56,732 nt of DNA, from positions 1 to 56,732 of the forward strand of contig CAJXYJ010000004.1 in NCBI GenBank assembly GCA_913063255.1, in the 5' to 3' direction. This DNA comes from an uncultured Flavobacteriales bacterium. Its GTDB lineage: Bacteria; Bacteroidota; Bacteroidia; Flavobacteriales; Flavobacteriaceae. Made by a program: the position numbers and the translations under genes. Below the pieces are notes generated by a model that did no database searches, had not been told where the DNA came from, and saw only the letters and a program-made list of their open reading frames with translations. Numbering within the stretch: position 1 is the stretch's first letter; every line of letters starts with the position of its first letter. Below are positions 1 to 8,365 of the stretch, in pieces.

Positions 1-59
1 AAAAATCCTGTCCAAGTCATATCTTTATAATTTAACAGCAAAAATATAAATTTAGTAGT

Positions 60-983
60 ATGCTCACAAGCTTTTTTAGTAAATCTAAACCAGTTAATTT
101 TATTATAACGAGCATTTATATAATTTTAGGATGGTTTTATTGGTATACAGCAGTCAATGAACAGGTTACGGAAATTTCGTTTTTTAAAACACAGGCTGTT
201 TTCTTATTCATTATCTTATTTTCTGCATTTCTTTTAAATTTTATAATTAGAAAAAACAAACTAACAGAAACAAATACCTACTCAATTTTTTCCTTTGGAT
301 GTTTTATTTTACTTTTTCCAGAGGTTTTCTTTCAATCTAATATCATTATTTCTAACCTACTATTATTGTTTGCATACCGGCGAATCATGAGTTTAAACTC
401 AGGTCTTAATATAGAGAAAAAGATTTTTGACGCCTCTATTTGGATTACGATAGCCTCCCTTTTTTATTTTTGGTGTATTTTATTTTTCATCCTGTTATTT
501 GTAGCAGTTTTTCAGATAGGTTCAAAAAACTATAAATTAACACTTATTCCTTTTGTTGGATTTTTAGCTGTAATTATAATTCTAACAGCAATAAAAGCAA
601 TACTAACCAATTCCTTTTTGTGGTTTTTAGAAATAGATACAAGCCTGAATTTAGATTTTCAGAGCTATGATTCGTTAACCCTAATTATCCCAATTTCGTT
701 TCTAATATTACTTTTATTTTTGACTTTGATTCAGAAGTTTATTAATTATTCAGAAATTAGATTAAAAGACAAATCGAATTCATTTTTACTAATACTAATG
801 CTTTTAATAAGTGTTATAATTATATTATTTATTCCATATAAAAGCGGTGCGGAATTTTTCTATATAATGGCTCCATTAGCAATTTTCACCGCTAATTTTA
901 TAGAAAAAACATCCAAATACTGGGTGAAAGAAATGTTTTTGTGGATTCTTATAGTATTTCCTATTCTAGTTATATTTTTATGA
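60..983 (+). CDS. DUF6427 family polytopic membrane protein
   Basis: A 307-residue, very hydrophobic protein with many predicted membrane segments from residue 12 to the C-terminus and short basic loops between them. It resembles the flavobacterial family DUF6427, whose function is not known. The ATG at 60 opens directly on a membrane-type N-terminus. A TATCTTTA stretch at 20-27 could be its -7 box, and a CAAAAATA at 39-46 would be a -7 box for a leftward gene outside the window, so this may be a divergent promoter region. Its stop overlaps the next start by four bases (ATGA), suggesting translational coupling. Family assignment is from general resemblance. Confidence 0.7.
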   Translation: MLTSFFSKSKPVNFIITSIYIILGWFYWYTAVNEQVTEISFFKTQAVFLFIILFSAFLLNFIIRKNKLTETNTYSIFSFGCFILLFPEVFFQSNIIISNLLLLFAYRRIMSLNSGLNIEKKIFDASIWITIASLFYFWCILFFILLFVAVFQIGSKNYKLTLIPFVGFLAVIIILTAIKAILTNSFLWFLEIDTSLNLDFQSYDSLTLIIPISFLILLLFLTLIQKFINYSEIRLKDKSNSFLLILMLLISVIIILFIPYKSGAEFFYIMAPLAIFTANFIEKTSKYWVKEMFLWILIVFPILVIFL

Positions 984-1185
984 AAATTGTTACTAAGGAA
1001 ATAGAAAAGAAATTAAATAAAAAACACCATCTTAAAACAGATTTTTTATTATCGTTTTCAATGAAAAAAGTGAGCATTGGAAAATTAAAACTGAATTTAA
1101 AAACTATGTTTCAAATTTTAAACCATCACAATTACAAAAGTTTATTTTTACAGACCAAACCGAAAAGTATAGCGATATAATCTGA
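980..1185 (+). pseudogene. small gene apparently split by a frameshift
   Basis: A reading frame starts at the ATG at 980, overlapping the preceding stop, and runs to 1180 (66 codons). The part after about 1045 is low-complexity and not protein-like. In the -1 frame, 1036-1185 is open and reads as convincing protein (it contains FFIIVFNEK and IFTDQTEKYSDII) and ends just before the next gene. Joining the first 21 codons to this second frame at the six-T run 1042-1047 gives a coherent product of about 69 residues. I read this as one small gene disrupted by a single-base indel or a sequencing error. I do not recognise the family. The original product could have been a partner of the downstream methylase. 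Confidence 0.45.
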
Positions 1186-1193
1186 CTTACCCG

Positions 1194-2195
1194 ATGAACT
1201 ATATAGGCTCTAAAAACAAACTGTCCCCTTTTATTTCTAAAACCGTAACGGGTGTTGTTGGAGAAGATCTAAGCGGCAAAGTGTTTTGCGATTTATTCGC
1301 AGGAACAGGAATTGTTGGACGTGTTTTTAAACCCCTTGTAAAAGAGATTATTTCAAATGATATAGAATACTATAGTTTTGTTTTAAACCGAAATTATATT
1401 GGTAATTATAAAAACATCGAATTTGAAGAGTTAATAGAAAAACTAAATACTCTTAAAGGAATAAAAGGGTTTGTTTTTGAAGAATACTCTGAAAAAGGAA
1501 AAGCTGGAAGAAAATATTTTACTTCTGAAAACGGAAAAAAAATAGATGCAATAAGGAAGCAAATTGAGGATTGGAAAAACGCTTCAAAAATAGTAGAAGA
1601 TCAATACTTTTTTCTACTTACTTCATTATTAGAAAGCGCCGACAAAGTAGCAAATACTGCTTCAATTTATGGAGCTTATTTAAAACAGATTAAGACTACA
1701 GCTGCAAAAACAATGATATTAAAACCTGCTGTTTTTCATGAAACAAAGAATACCCACAAGGTTTTTCAGCAGGACAGCAACCAATTAATAAAAAAAATAA
1801 AAGGAGATATCTTATATTTAGACCCGCCTTATAACGGAAGGCAATATGGTGCGAATTATCATATACTGAATACTATTGCAAAATTTGATACCTTTGTACC
1901 TAAAGGAAAAACTGGTATAAGAGAGTACTATAGGAGTAACTATTGTAGAAAGGGAGAAGTCCTTAATTCGTTTACGGCATTGTTAAAAAACGCACAATTT
2001 AAATATATATTTTTAAGTTATAACAACGAAGGGTTAATGACATCAGAAACGGTTAAAGAAACAATGAAACGTTTTGGAAAATATGGTTTAGAAACTACAA
2101 AATACCAGCGATTTAAAGCAGATAAAACCGAAAATAGAAACCATAAAGCAGATAATACAACAGAATATTTACACTTTTTAGAAAAAGAATATTAA
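1194..2195 (+). CDS. DNA adenine methylase (D12 class, N6-adenine)
   Basis: A 333-residue S-adenosylmethionine-dependent DNA methyltransferase of the Dam/D12 class. The N-terminus MNYIGSKNKL is the family's opening motif. The AdoMet-binding motif I is DLFAGTG at about residues 33-39 and the catalytic motif IV is DPPY at about residue 210, the N6-adenine form. The order motif I, long variable target-recognition region, then DPPY near residue 210 fits the alpha class. No restriction endonuclease is recognisable on either side, so it looks solitary; it could be a regulatory or defence-decoy methylase, or the survivor of a decayed restriction-modification pair given the broken small gene just upstream. 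Target sequence cannot be read from the protein. Confidence 0.85.
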   Translation: MNYIGSKNKLSPFISKTVTGVVGEDLSGKVFCDLFAGTGIVGRVFKPLVKEIISNDIEYYSFVLNRNYIGNYKNIEFEELIEKLNTLKGIKGFVFEEYSEKGKAGRKYFTSENGKKIDAIRKQIEDWKNASKIVEDQYFFLLTSLLESADKVANTASIYGAYLKQIKTTAAKTMILKPAVFHETKNTHKVFQQDSNQLIKKIKGDILYLDPPYNGRQYGANYHILNTIAKFDTFVPKGKTGIREYYRSNYCRKGEVLNSFTALLKNAQFKYIFLSYNNEGLMTSETVKETMKRFGKYGLETTKYQRFKADKTENRNHKADNTTEYLHFLEKEY

Positions 2196-2275
2196 ACACA
2201 TCCCTTCGGTACAAATTCTAAAAAAGAAATCACTGAGGGAACACAGAATAAGCAATACCAATAAATAAAAAGATT

Positions 2276-2884
2276 ATGTTTTCAGAAAAAGCAAATACCA
2301 TTTTTAAAGAAGTTATTGATAAATACCATGAATTAGATAGCGTGGACCAATCTTTTAATAACCCTTATAGTGACGAAACCCATTTATTAGCACATTTGTT
2401 ATATAGAAAATGTTGGATAGATACTGTGCAATGGCATTATGAAGATATAATCCGTGATCCAAATATAGATCCGGTAAGCGCACTTTCTTTAAAGCGCCAA
2501 ATCGATGCTTCCAATCAGGATCGAACCGATATGGTAGAATATATCGACAGTTATTTTTTAGAGAAATATAAAGGTGCTTCTGTTGAAGTAAACGCAACGA
2601 TTAATACCGAAAGCCCAGCTTGGGGAGTAGATAGACTTTCCATATTGGCATTAAAAGTATATCACATGAATGAGGAAGCAACTAGAGAAAACGCTTCAGA
2701 AGAACATAGAAATGCTTGCCAAACAAAGTTAAATGTATTGTTAGAGCAAAGAGTAGACTTAAGTACTGCAATAGATCAGTTACTTGGTGATATTTCTAAA
2801 GGCACTAAGTATATGAAAGTGTATAAGCAAATGAAAATGTATAACGACGATGAGTTAAATCCTGTATTACGAGGAGAAAAATAA
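2276..2884 (+). CDS. DUF4254 domain-containing protein
   Basis: A 202-residue soluble, largely helical, acidic protein without signal peptide or membrane segment. It matches the Bacteroidota family DUF4254, which has no assigned biochemical function and is typically encoded next to a glycosyltransferase family 9 gene, as here (34-base gap to the next gene). Conserved-looking features are the HLLAHLLYRKCWIDTVQWHYED region (two stretches around residues 38-60) and the segment around SPAWGVDRLSILALK near residue 112. The association suggests a role in cell-surface glycan or LPS core assembly, but that is inference from neighbourhood. Confidence 0.8.
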   Translation: MFSEKANTIFKEVIDKYHELDSVDQSFNNPYSDETHLLAHLLYRKCWIDTVQWHYEDIIRDPNIDPVSALSLKRQIDASNQDRTDMVEYIDSYFLEKYKGASVEVNATINTESPAWGVDRLSILALKVYHMNEEATRENASEEHRNACQTKLNVLLEQRVDLSTAIDQLLGDISKGTKYMKVYKQMKMYNDDELNPVLRGEK

Positions 2885-2918
2885 GGGTTCTCAAAAAGGA
2901 TATAAGAACCTCATTTTT

Positions 2919-3950
2919 ATGAAACTGCCAACTCACATACTTGTAATTAGACTATCGGCCATGGGAGATGTTGCAATGGCGGTTCCTGTATTGAAAGCTT
3001 TTTCTAAAGCCTACCCCGAAGTTAAACTTACAATACTTTCTCGTGCTTTTTTTAAGCCTTTTTTTGAAGACATTCCGAATCTAAATTTTTTAGAAGCAGA
3101 TGTTTATGGAAAACACAAAGGAATTGGTTTAGTAAAATTAGCAAAAGAAGCAAAGGACTTAGGAATTGATGCAGTCGCTGATTTACATAATGTAATTCGG
3201 TCAAAAGTCATCACTAATTATCTTAGTATAAGCGGAATTAAAACAGCGACGATTAACAAAGGACGATCAGAAAAAAAAGCACTTACTCGAGAAACAAATA
3301 AAGATTTTAAGCAATTAAAAACTACGCACCAACGCTATGCAGATGTTTTTTATAAACTTGGATTTCCACTAGATATAAAAACAAGAAATGCGCTTCCAAG
3401 AAAAGCTTTTACTCAAGAATTTCAAAATCTAGTGGGGTCTTCTCCCAAAAAAATAATTGGTATTGCGCCTTTTGCCGCACACGACAGTAAAATGTATCCA
3501 TTGGAATTAATGCGGGAAGTCATTTTTGAATTAGATAAAACAGGTTTGTACAGTATATTACTTTTTGGAGGAGGAAATGAAGAAATTTTAAAACTTAAAA
3601 AGATAGCTGAAGAGTTTTCAGCAGTTACTAGTGTTGCAGGAACTTTAAGTTTTAAGGAAGAACTCGCTTTAATTTCAAATTTAGACCTTATGCTTTCTAT
3701 GGACAGTGGGAACGGACATTTAGCTGCAATGTATGGAGTCCCTGTAATTTCAATTTGGGGAGTTACACACCCTTATGCTGGATTTGCTCCATTTGGGCAA
3801 GTTTCTGAAAACAATTTGTTAGCAGATCGAAATAAATATCCATTTATTCCAACCTCAATTTATGGTAATAAATACCCTGATGGTTATGAAGATGCGATGA
3901 AAACTATTTTGCCTAAAACGGTGGCAACTAAAATTTTAGAAACACTTTAA
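2919..3950 (+). CDS. glycosyltransferase family 9 (heptosyltransferase-like)
   Basis: A 343-residue GT-B fold enzyme of the ADP-heptose:LPS heptosyltransferase family (GT9). The N-terminal strand ILVIRLSAMGDV is the family's hallmark, and the C-terminal donor-binding half has the region DLMLSMDSGNGHLAAMYGVP (about residues 255-275) followed by SIWGVTHP. It should act at the inner face of the cytoplasmic membrane, adding a sugar to a lipid-linked saccharide, probably LPS core. It follows DUF4254, a conserved pair in this group. The 3' end overlaps the convergent ferredoxin gene by four bases with no terminator between them. Confidence 0.88.
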   Translation: MKLPTHILVIRLSAMGDVAMAVPVLKAFSKAYPEVKLTILSRAFFKPFFEDIPNLNFLEADVYGKHKGIGLVKLAKEAKDLGIDAVADLHNVIRSKVITNYLSISGIKTATINKGRSEKKALTRETNKDFKQLKTTHQRYADVFYKLGFPLDIKTRNALPRKAFTQEFQNLVGSSPKKIIGIAPFAAHDSKMYPLELMREVIFELDKTGLYSILLFGGGNEEILKLKKIAEEFSAVTSVAGTLSFKEELALISNLDLMLSMDSGNGHLAAMYGVPVISIWGVTHPYAGFAPFGQVSENNLLADRNKYPFIPTSIYGNKYPDGYEDAMKTILPKTVATKILETL

Positions 3951-4249
3951 ACATCATCATAATCCACACTCAATACTGGAGTAGTAGGGTGTGCCTGACA
4001 AGTTAAAATAAGACCTTCAGCAATTTCGGAATCGGTAAGAATTTGATTTTGTCCCATTTCTGCTTTTCCTTCTACAATACGAGCAATACATGAAGAACAA
4101 ACACCTCCCTGACAAGAATAAGGAGCGTCCACATCATTTTTTAATGCAGCATCTAAAACAGTCTCTTTAGGAGACATATTTATTTGATGAATCTCATCAT
4201 CTACTTTGATTATTAAATCAATTTTTTCTATTTGATTTTTGATGCTCAT
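3947..4249 (-). CDS. plant-type [2Fe-2S] ferredoxin
   Basis: A 100-residue ferredoxin. Four cysteines, C46, C51, C54 and C84, give the Cx4Cx2C...C pattern of plant-type [2Fe-2S] proteins (motif SCQGGVCSSC). The whole protein corresponds to the C-terminal electron-transfer domain of PaaE/Hmp-type oxidoreductases, with no NAD or FAD domain attached, so it should shuttle electrons for an unidentified partner. I start it at the ATG at 4249 rather than at an upstream in-frame codon at 4276, because a TATTTTTG -7 box lies just upstream of 4249 on this strand and the added residues are not conserved-looking. It converges on the GT9 gene. Confidence 0.85.
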   Translation of the reverse strand: MSIKNQIEKIDLIIKVDDEIHQINMSPKETVLDAALKNDVDAPYSCQGGVCSSCIARIVEGKAEMGQNQILTDSEIAEGLILTCQAHPTTPVLSVDYDDV

Positions 4250-4484
4250 CAATTTAATTTTTTTGCAAAAATACAAAGGAATTGAGTATTAAAAAACCCC
4301 TTAGGTTTTAAATAAATAAAATTTAACTATTAATAACAACTACATTATATATCATTAGATTCGAACTTTTGTAAGAATTACAGGATAATTTTTAAAAAGA
4401 ACCGTATTTTTACGCTTACTTTTTAAGTAGACATACTAAACACGAAGCTTTTAAGTTTCAGTATTATATAAAACAATTCATATT

Positions 4485-7169
4485 TTGAAGGGGATCATAA
4501 AAACTACAATTTTATTAATGGCTGTCCTTTTTTTGGCTGCCTGTTCACGTAAAAAGAACACTTTTTTAAGCAGAAATAGCCACGCGGTATTTGCAGAGTT
4601 CAATGCACTATATAATGGTAATCTTGCCTTCGATGAGGGAAAGGAAGGAGTAGAGAGAAGGTATAGAGATAATTTTTGGGAGATCCTACCCATAGAAAGA
4701 ATTGAGCTAGATGATGGAATAGGTCTCCCTGGTGAAAAGAAAGACCCAAATTTTAATATAGCTGAAGAAAAAGCAACAAAAGCAATACAAAAACACTCCG
4801 TTTATGTGGACGGTAAAGAATACAACCCACAAATAGACGAAGCTTATATTTTATTAGGTAAGGCGCGTTATTACGATTCGAGATTTATACAAGCCCTAGA
4901 TGCATTTAATTTTATTTTAAACAAGTATCCTACTAGTAACAGTATTAACCATGCAAAAGTTTGGAAAGCAAAAACAAATATTCGCCTTAATAACGAAGAA
5001 ATTGCTATAGAGAACTTAAAAAAAATGTTTAAGCTAAAGGAAATAAGCAAAGAAGATTTTGCAGATGCTTCAGCGATTATATCACAGGCATTTATCAATC
5101 TAGATTCTTTAGATGCTGCATTGCCTTATTTAAAACAAGCTTCAGAAAATGTAAAAAGCAATGAGTTAAAAGGAAGATACTTGTATATTACCGGGCAACT
5201 ATATAATAGCCTTGGATTAAAAGATAGTGCGAACCTTGTCTTTGATGAGGTAATAGCTCTTAATAGAAAATCTCCAAGAGTGTATATGATTAACGCTTAT
5301 ATCGAAAAAGCTAAAAATTTCGATTTTACCAAAGAAGATCGAGTTGCTTTTTTAGAATTATTATACGATTTAGAACAAGATAGAGAAAACAGACCGTTTC
5401 TAGATAAAATTTACAATCAGATAGGGGAATATTATAGAAAAAATGACAGCATAGATTTTGCTATAGAATTCTATAACAAATCACTACAAGCCTATCGGGA
5501 AGATAGAAAAATGCAGTCTATAAATTATCAAACACTAGCTGAAATTTACTTTGATTATTCAGAATATAAATTAGCTGGAGCATACTATGATAGTACCTTA
5601 ACAAATCTTGATGAGGGCACTAGAATTTGGAGACGTATTGAAAAGAAGCGTGAAAATTTAGACGATGTAATATTATATGAAGATATTGCATACGAAAACG
5701 ACAGTATTTTAAGTATTGTTAATATGAGTGAATCTCAACAATTGGCTTATTTTACAGAATACACTTCAAATTTAAAGCAACAAGCGATACAAGATTCTAT
5801 TGCATTAGTAGAACAACAAGAAAGTGTCAAGAATCAGGAGTTTTTTGATACTAATGCAGCAGACAGTAGAGGAGGTCCAAGAAGTGGAGGTACTTTTTAT
5901 TTTTACAATCCATCAACATTATCTTTCGGTAGGCAAGAATTTGCAAAACGGTGGGGAAATAGAAAGTTAGAAGATAACTGGAGACTGTCTAATAAATTAT
6001 CCAAAATTGAAAATCTTCCAGAAGAAGATGTCTCAGTTCCAATAGCTGAAAGTATACAGTTCAAGCCAGAAACCTATATCGCCTTAATTCCTAAAGAGGA
6101 AAAAGCAATAGACAGTATAACTAAAGAAAGAAATTTTGCATATTACCAACTCGGATTAATTTACAAGGAAAAGTTTAAAGAATACGATTTGGCAATTAAT
6201 AGACTTGAAACACTACTTTCATATAACCCAGATGAAAGGTTAGTTTTACCAACCCTTTATTTTTTACATAAAATATATTTAATAGAAGGAGACGAAATTA
6301 CAGCAGCACAATATAAAAACGAAATTATTACTAGGTACCCTGACTCTCGTTATGCCGAAATATTAAGAAATCCCAATGCGATTTTAGCAACAGATGAATC
6401 TAGTCCGGAGTATAAATATGGAGAATTATTTAAAGACTTTGAAAATTCTAAATACCAACATGTCATCGAAAAATGTGACACCTATATAGCATTGTATTTT
6501 GGCAATCCAATAATTCCAAAATTCGAACTTTTAAAATCAGATGCAATAGGTCGTCAACAAGGATATGAAGCCTATAAAAAAGCCTTGAATTTTGTTGCGT
6601 TAAATTATCCAAATTCAAATGAAGGGAAAGAAGCACAAAATCTTTATGAAAATTTATTACCAAGAATTGCTACTAAAACATTTTTAGCTGATAAGGAGAG
6701 TGATAAATGGAAGATAGCATATAGCTTTAATAAAGAGAATAGAGAAGCTGCCGAAGAATTATTAAAAAAGCTTAACGAAGCAATAGAATTCTATAATTAT
6801 AATAATATGTCTACTTCAATAGATTATTACAATCCAGACACTTTATTTGTAATTATTCATGGCTTAAACTCTAGACTAGGAGGTCGTGGTTTTTCAGAAG
6901 TTTTAAAAGAAGAGAAAAAATATAAAATAAATAACTCTTACTTTGAAATATCATCTCCTAATTATACTATAGTACAGATTCATAAAAATCTTGAGGATTA
7001 TTTAAATACTGATTTTAAAAACCTAACTTCAGAAATAAAAGCTAAATCAACTCCAAAAATTCCAAAATCTGAAAGAGAAGTTGAAAAGGGGAATAAGAGC
7101 AATAGAACTAAAAACTCTAAAAGCACTAAATCAACAACCAAGTCAAAGAAAAAAGGAGAAAACCAATAA
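4485..7169 (+). CDS. sprE: gliding motility / T9SS lipoprotein SprE (PorW)
   Basis: An 894-residue lipoprotein matching SprE/PorW, required for type IX secretion and gliding in Bacteroidota. The signal peptide runs from a basic n-region through a hydrophobic stretch to the lipobox LAAC, making Cys20 the lipidated residue. TPR-like helical repeats occupy most of residues 100-400 and again 540-760; the C-terminus is a lysine-rich tail. The start is a TTG at 4485; an ATG 12 codons later would remove the basic n-region, so I prefer TTG. It is followed at 10 bases by the bactofilin gene and then by the ATP synthase genes, an order I recall from other flavobacteria. Confidence 0.9.
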   Translation: MKGIIKTTILLMAVLFLAACSRKKNTFLSRNSHAVFAEFNALYNGNLAFDEGKEGVERRYRDNFWEILPIERIELDDGIGLPGEKKDPNFNIAEEKATKAIQKHSVYVDGKEYNPQIDEAYILLGKARYYDSRFIQALDAFNFILNKYPTSNSINHAKVWKAKTNIRLNNEEIAIENLKKMFKLKEISKEDFADASAIISQAFINLDSLDAALPYLKQASENVKSNELKGRYLYITGQLYNSLGLKDSANLVFDEVIALNRKSPRVYMINAYIEKAKNFDFTKEDRVAFLELLYDLEQDRENRPFLDKIYNQIGEYYRKNDSIDFAIEFYNKSLQAYREDRKMQSINYQTLAEIYFDYSEYKLAGAYYDSTLTNLDEGTRIWRRIEKKRENLDDVILYEDIAYENDSILSIVNMSESQQLAYFTEYTSNLKQQAIQDSIALVEQQESVKNQEFFDTNAADSRGGPRSGGTFYFYNPSTLSFGRQEFAKRWGNRKLEDNWRLSNKLSKIENLPEEDVSVPIAESIQFKPETYIALIPKEEKAIDSITKERNFAYYQLGLIYKEKFKEYDLAINRLETLLSYNPDERLVLPTLYFLHKIYLIEGDEITAAQYKNEIITRYPDSRYAEILRNPNAILATDESSPEYKYGELFKDFENSKYQHVIEKCDTYIALYFGNPIIPKFELLKSDAIGRQQGYEAYKKALNFVALNYPNSNEGKEAQNLYENLLPRIATKTFLADKESDKWKIAYSFNKENREAAEELLKKLNEAIEFYNYNNMSTSIDYYNPDTLFVIIHGLNSRLGGRGFSEVLKEEKKYKINNSYFEISSPNYTIVQIHKNLEDYLNTDFKNLTSEIKAKSTPKIPKSEREVEKGNKSNRTKNSKSTKSTTKSKKKGENQ

Positions 7170-7179
7170 ATAAAATCTT

Positions 7180-7650
7180 ATGTTTTCAGACAAAAAAGAG
7201 AAAGATCAAGAAAATACAGGTACAGGTCAAAACAGAATAAATGACGGAACTATTATTAAAGGCGATATTAGTTCGAATGGATATTTTAGAATTGATGGAA
7301 GAATTGAAGGTAATGTAAAAACTCCTTCCAAGGTAGTTGTTGGTAAAACAGGTGTAATTATAGGTACACTAAGTTGTAAAAATGCGGATGTAGAAGGAAA
7401 TATAAAGGGAACGTTAAATATTTCAGGGACGCTATCCCTTAAATCTACTGCATATATAGAAGGAGAAGTTTCAGTAGGTAAACTAGCTGTTGAACCAGGA
7501 GCTACATTTAATGCAACCTGTTTAATGAAAGACTCAAAAAAAGAAACGACCTCTTTTACAAAAGAAATAAAAAAAGAAGAAACTTCCTCTAGCCCCTTCA
7601 ACCGTCAACAAAAGATGGAAACTAAAAGCACGCAACAGACAGAATCTTAA
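7180..7650 (+). CDS. bactofilin (polymer-forming cytoskeletal protein)
   Basis: A 156-residue bactofilin. The central domain (about residues 22-115) shows the short glycine-punctuated beta repeats of the right-handed beta-helix, for example GTIIKGDI, GYFRIDGRIEGNV, VVVGKTGVIIGTL and GTLNISGTLSLKS. The N- and C-terminal tails are polar, lysine/serine-rich and probably disordered. Bactofilins polymerise without nucleotide into filaments at the inner membrane and scaffold envelope machinery. It sits between sprE and atpZ and may be co-transcribed with them: gaps are 10 and 3 bases. Confidence 0.9.
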   Translation: MFSDKKEKDQENTGTGQNRINDGTIIKGDISSNGYFRIDGRIEGNVKTPSKVVVGKTGVIIGTLSCKNADVEGNIKGTLNISGTLSLKSTAYIEGEVSVGKLAVEPGATFNATCLMKDSKKETTSFTKEIKKEETSSSPFNRQQKMETKSTQQTES

Positions 7651-7653
7651 TAA

Positions 7654-7872
7654 ATGTCTAACAAGGGGAATAATGGAGTGAAACGATGGGCAATTCTTTC
7701 TGGTATCGGAATCCAAATGGGTGCTATTATCTATTTATTTGTTAAAGGAGGGAATTGGCTTGACCTTAATTACAATCCTGAAGGGAAAATATACACTATA
7801 ATACTTACACTTCTTGGTGTAGCAATTTCATTATTTTTAGTTCTTAAACAAACCAACCGATTAAACAAATAA
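7654..7872 (+). CDS. AtpZ/AtpI family membrane protein
   Basis: A 72-residue protein with two membrane segments (about residues 13-30 and 46-64) and a charged turn between them. It belongs to the AtpZ/AtpI accessory family found at the start of ATP synthase operons, thought to help c-ring assembly or Mg2+ handling. It starts 3 bases after the bactofilin stop and ends 3 bases before the next start, so translation is likely coupled. Confidence 0.8.
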   Translation: MSNKGNNGVKRWAILSGIGIQMGAIIYLFVKGGNWLDLNYNPEGKIYTIILTLLGVAISLFLVLKQTNRLNK

Positions 7873-7875
7873 TAA

Positions 7876-8265
7876 ATGAAACGCAAAAGTCTACTTTTTT
7901 TATTAGTATTAGGAGTATTGCTATCCATAAGTTTCGGGTTACATCTATTTGCACTTCATTTTACAGATAATGATCTTTTCGGAAATCAAATAATTCTTTC
8001 TTATTTAGTTAACTATGTACTAGCTGCAATCGTTTTAATTGTTGTAGAAAAGACGTTAAATAAAAATTCAGCACAAGCAGGCTTTGTTTTTATGGCTGGA
8101 AGCGGATTGAAATTTTTAGTTTTCTTTTTGGTATTCTATCCTATTTATAAAGCAGATGATAAAATGCAAGCCATAGAGTTTACAGCCTTTTTTGTGCCTT
8201 ATGCAATTAGTTTAATTACAGAAGTAATCTATCTTTCTAAACAGCTTAATAATCAGTCAACTTAA
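7876..8265 (+). CDS. DUF6168 family membrane protein in the ATP synthase operon
   Basis: A 129-residue protein with four predicted membrane helices (about residues 6-26, 40-60, 70-90, 102-122). It resembles DUF6168, a Bacteroidota family lying between atpZ and atpB, in the position of the AtpI subunit of other bacteria. The topology and place suggest an AtpI-like assembly role for the Fo sector; this is inference. Confidence 0.65.
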   Translation: MKRKSLLFLLVLGVLLSISFGLHLFALHFTDNDLFGNQIILSYLVNYVLAAIVLIVVEKTLNKNSAQAGFVFMAGSGLKFLVFFLVFYPIYKADDKMQAIEFTAFFVPYAISLITEVIYLSKQLNNQST

Positions 8266-8323
8266 CAAATTTTAGGGATTATAAAAAAGAGTATAAATAG
8301 TTTTTTCTTTCCATAAAGAACAG

Positions 8324-8331
8324 TATTTTTG
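8324..8331 (+). promoter_or_regulatory. promoter -7 box for atpB
   Basis: TATTTTTG matches the Bacteroidota -7 consensus TAnnTTTG, with a T-rich tract at 8301-8310 in the -33 region. Transcription would begin near 8336, giving a leader of about 30 bases before the ATG at 8366. It would let atpBEFHAG be transcribed separately from the sprE-bactofilin genes. Confidence 0.55.
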
Positions 8332-8365
8332 CACCGATTTTTAAAGCCAATACAATTTGTTTACT

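Noticed and set aside
4478-4693. Short minus-strand frame overlapping the sprE start
   Set aside because: Antisense to the SprE signal peptide and mature N-terminus, no promoter and no protein-like motif.
7227-7601. 124-codon frame on the minus strand inside the bactofilin gene
   Set aside because: It is fully antisense to a clear bactofilin gene, has repetitive Ser/Pro/Thr-rich composition mirroring the beta-helix repeats, and no promoter.
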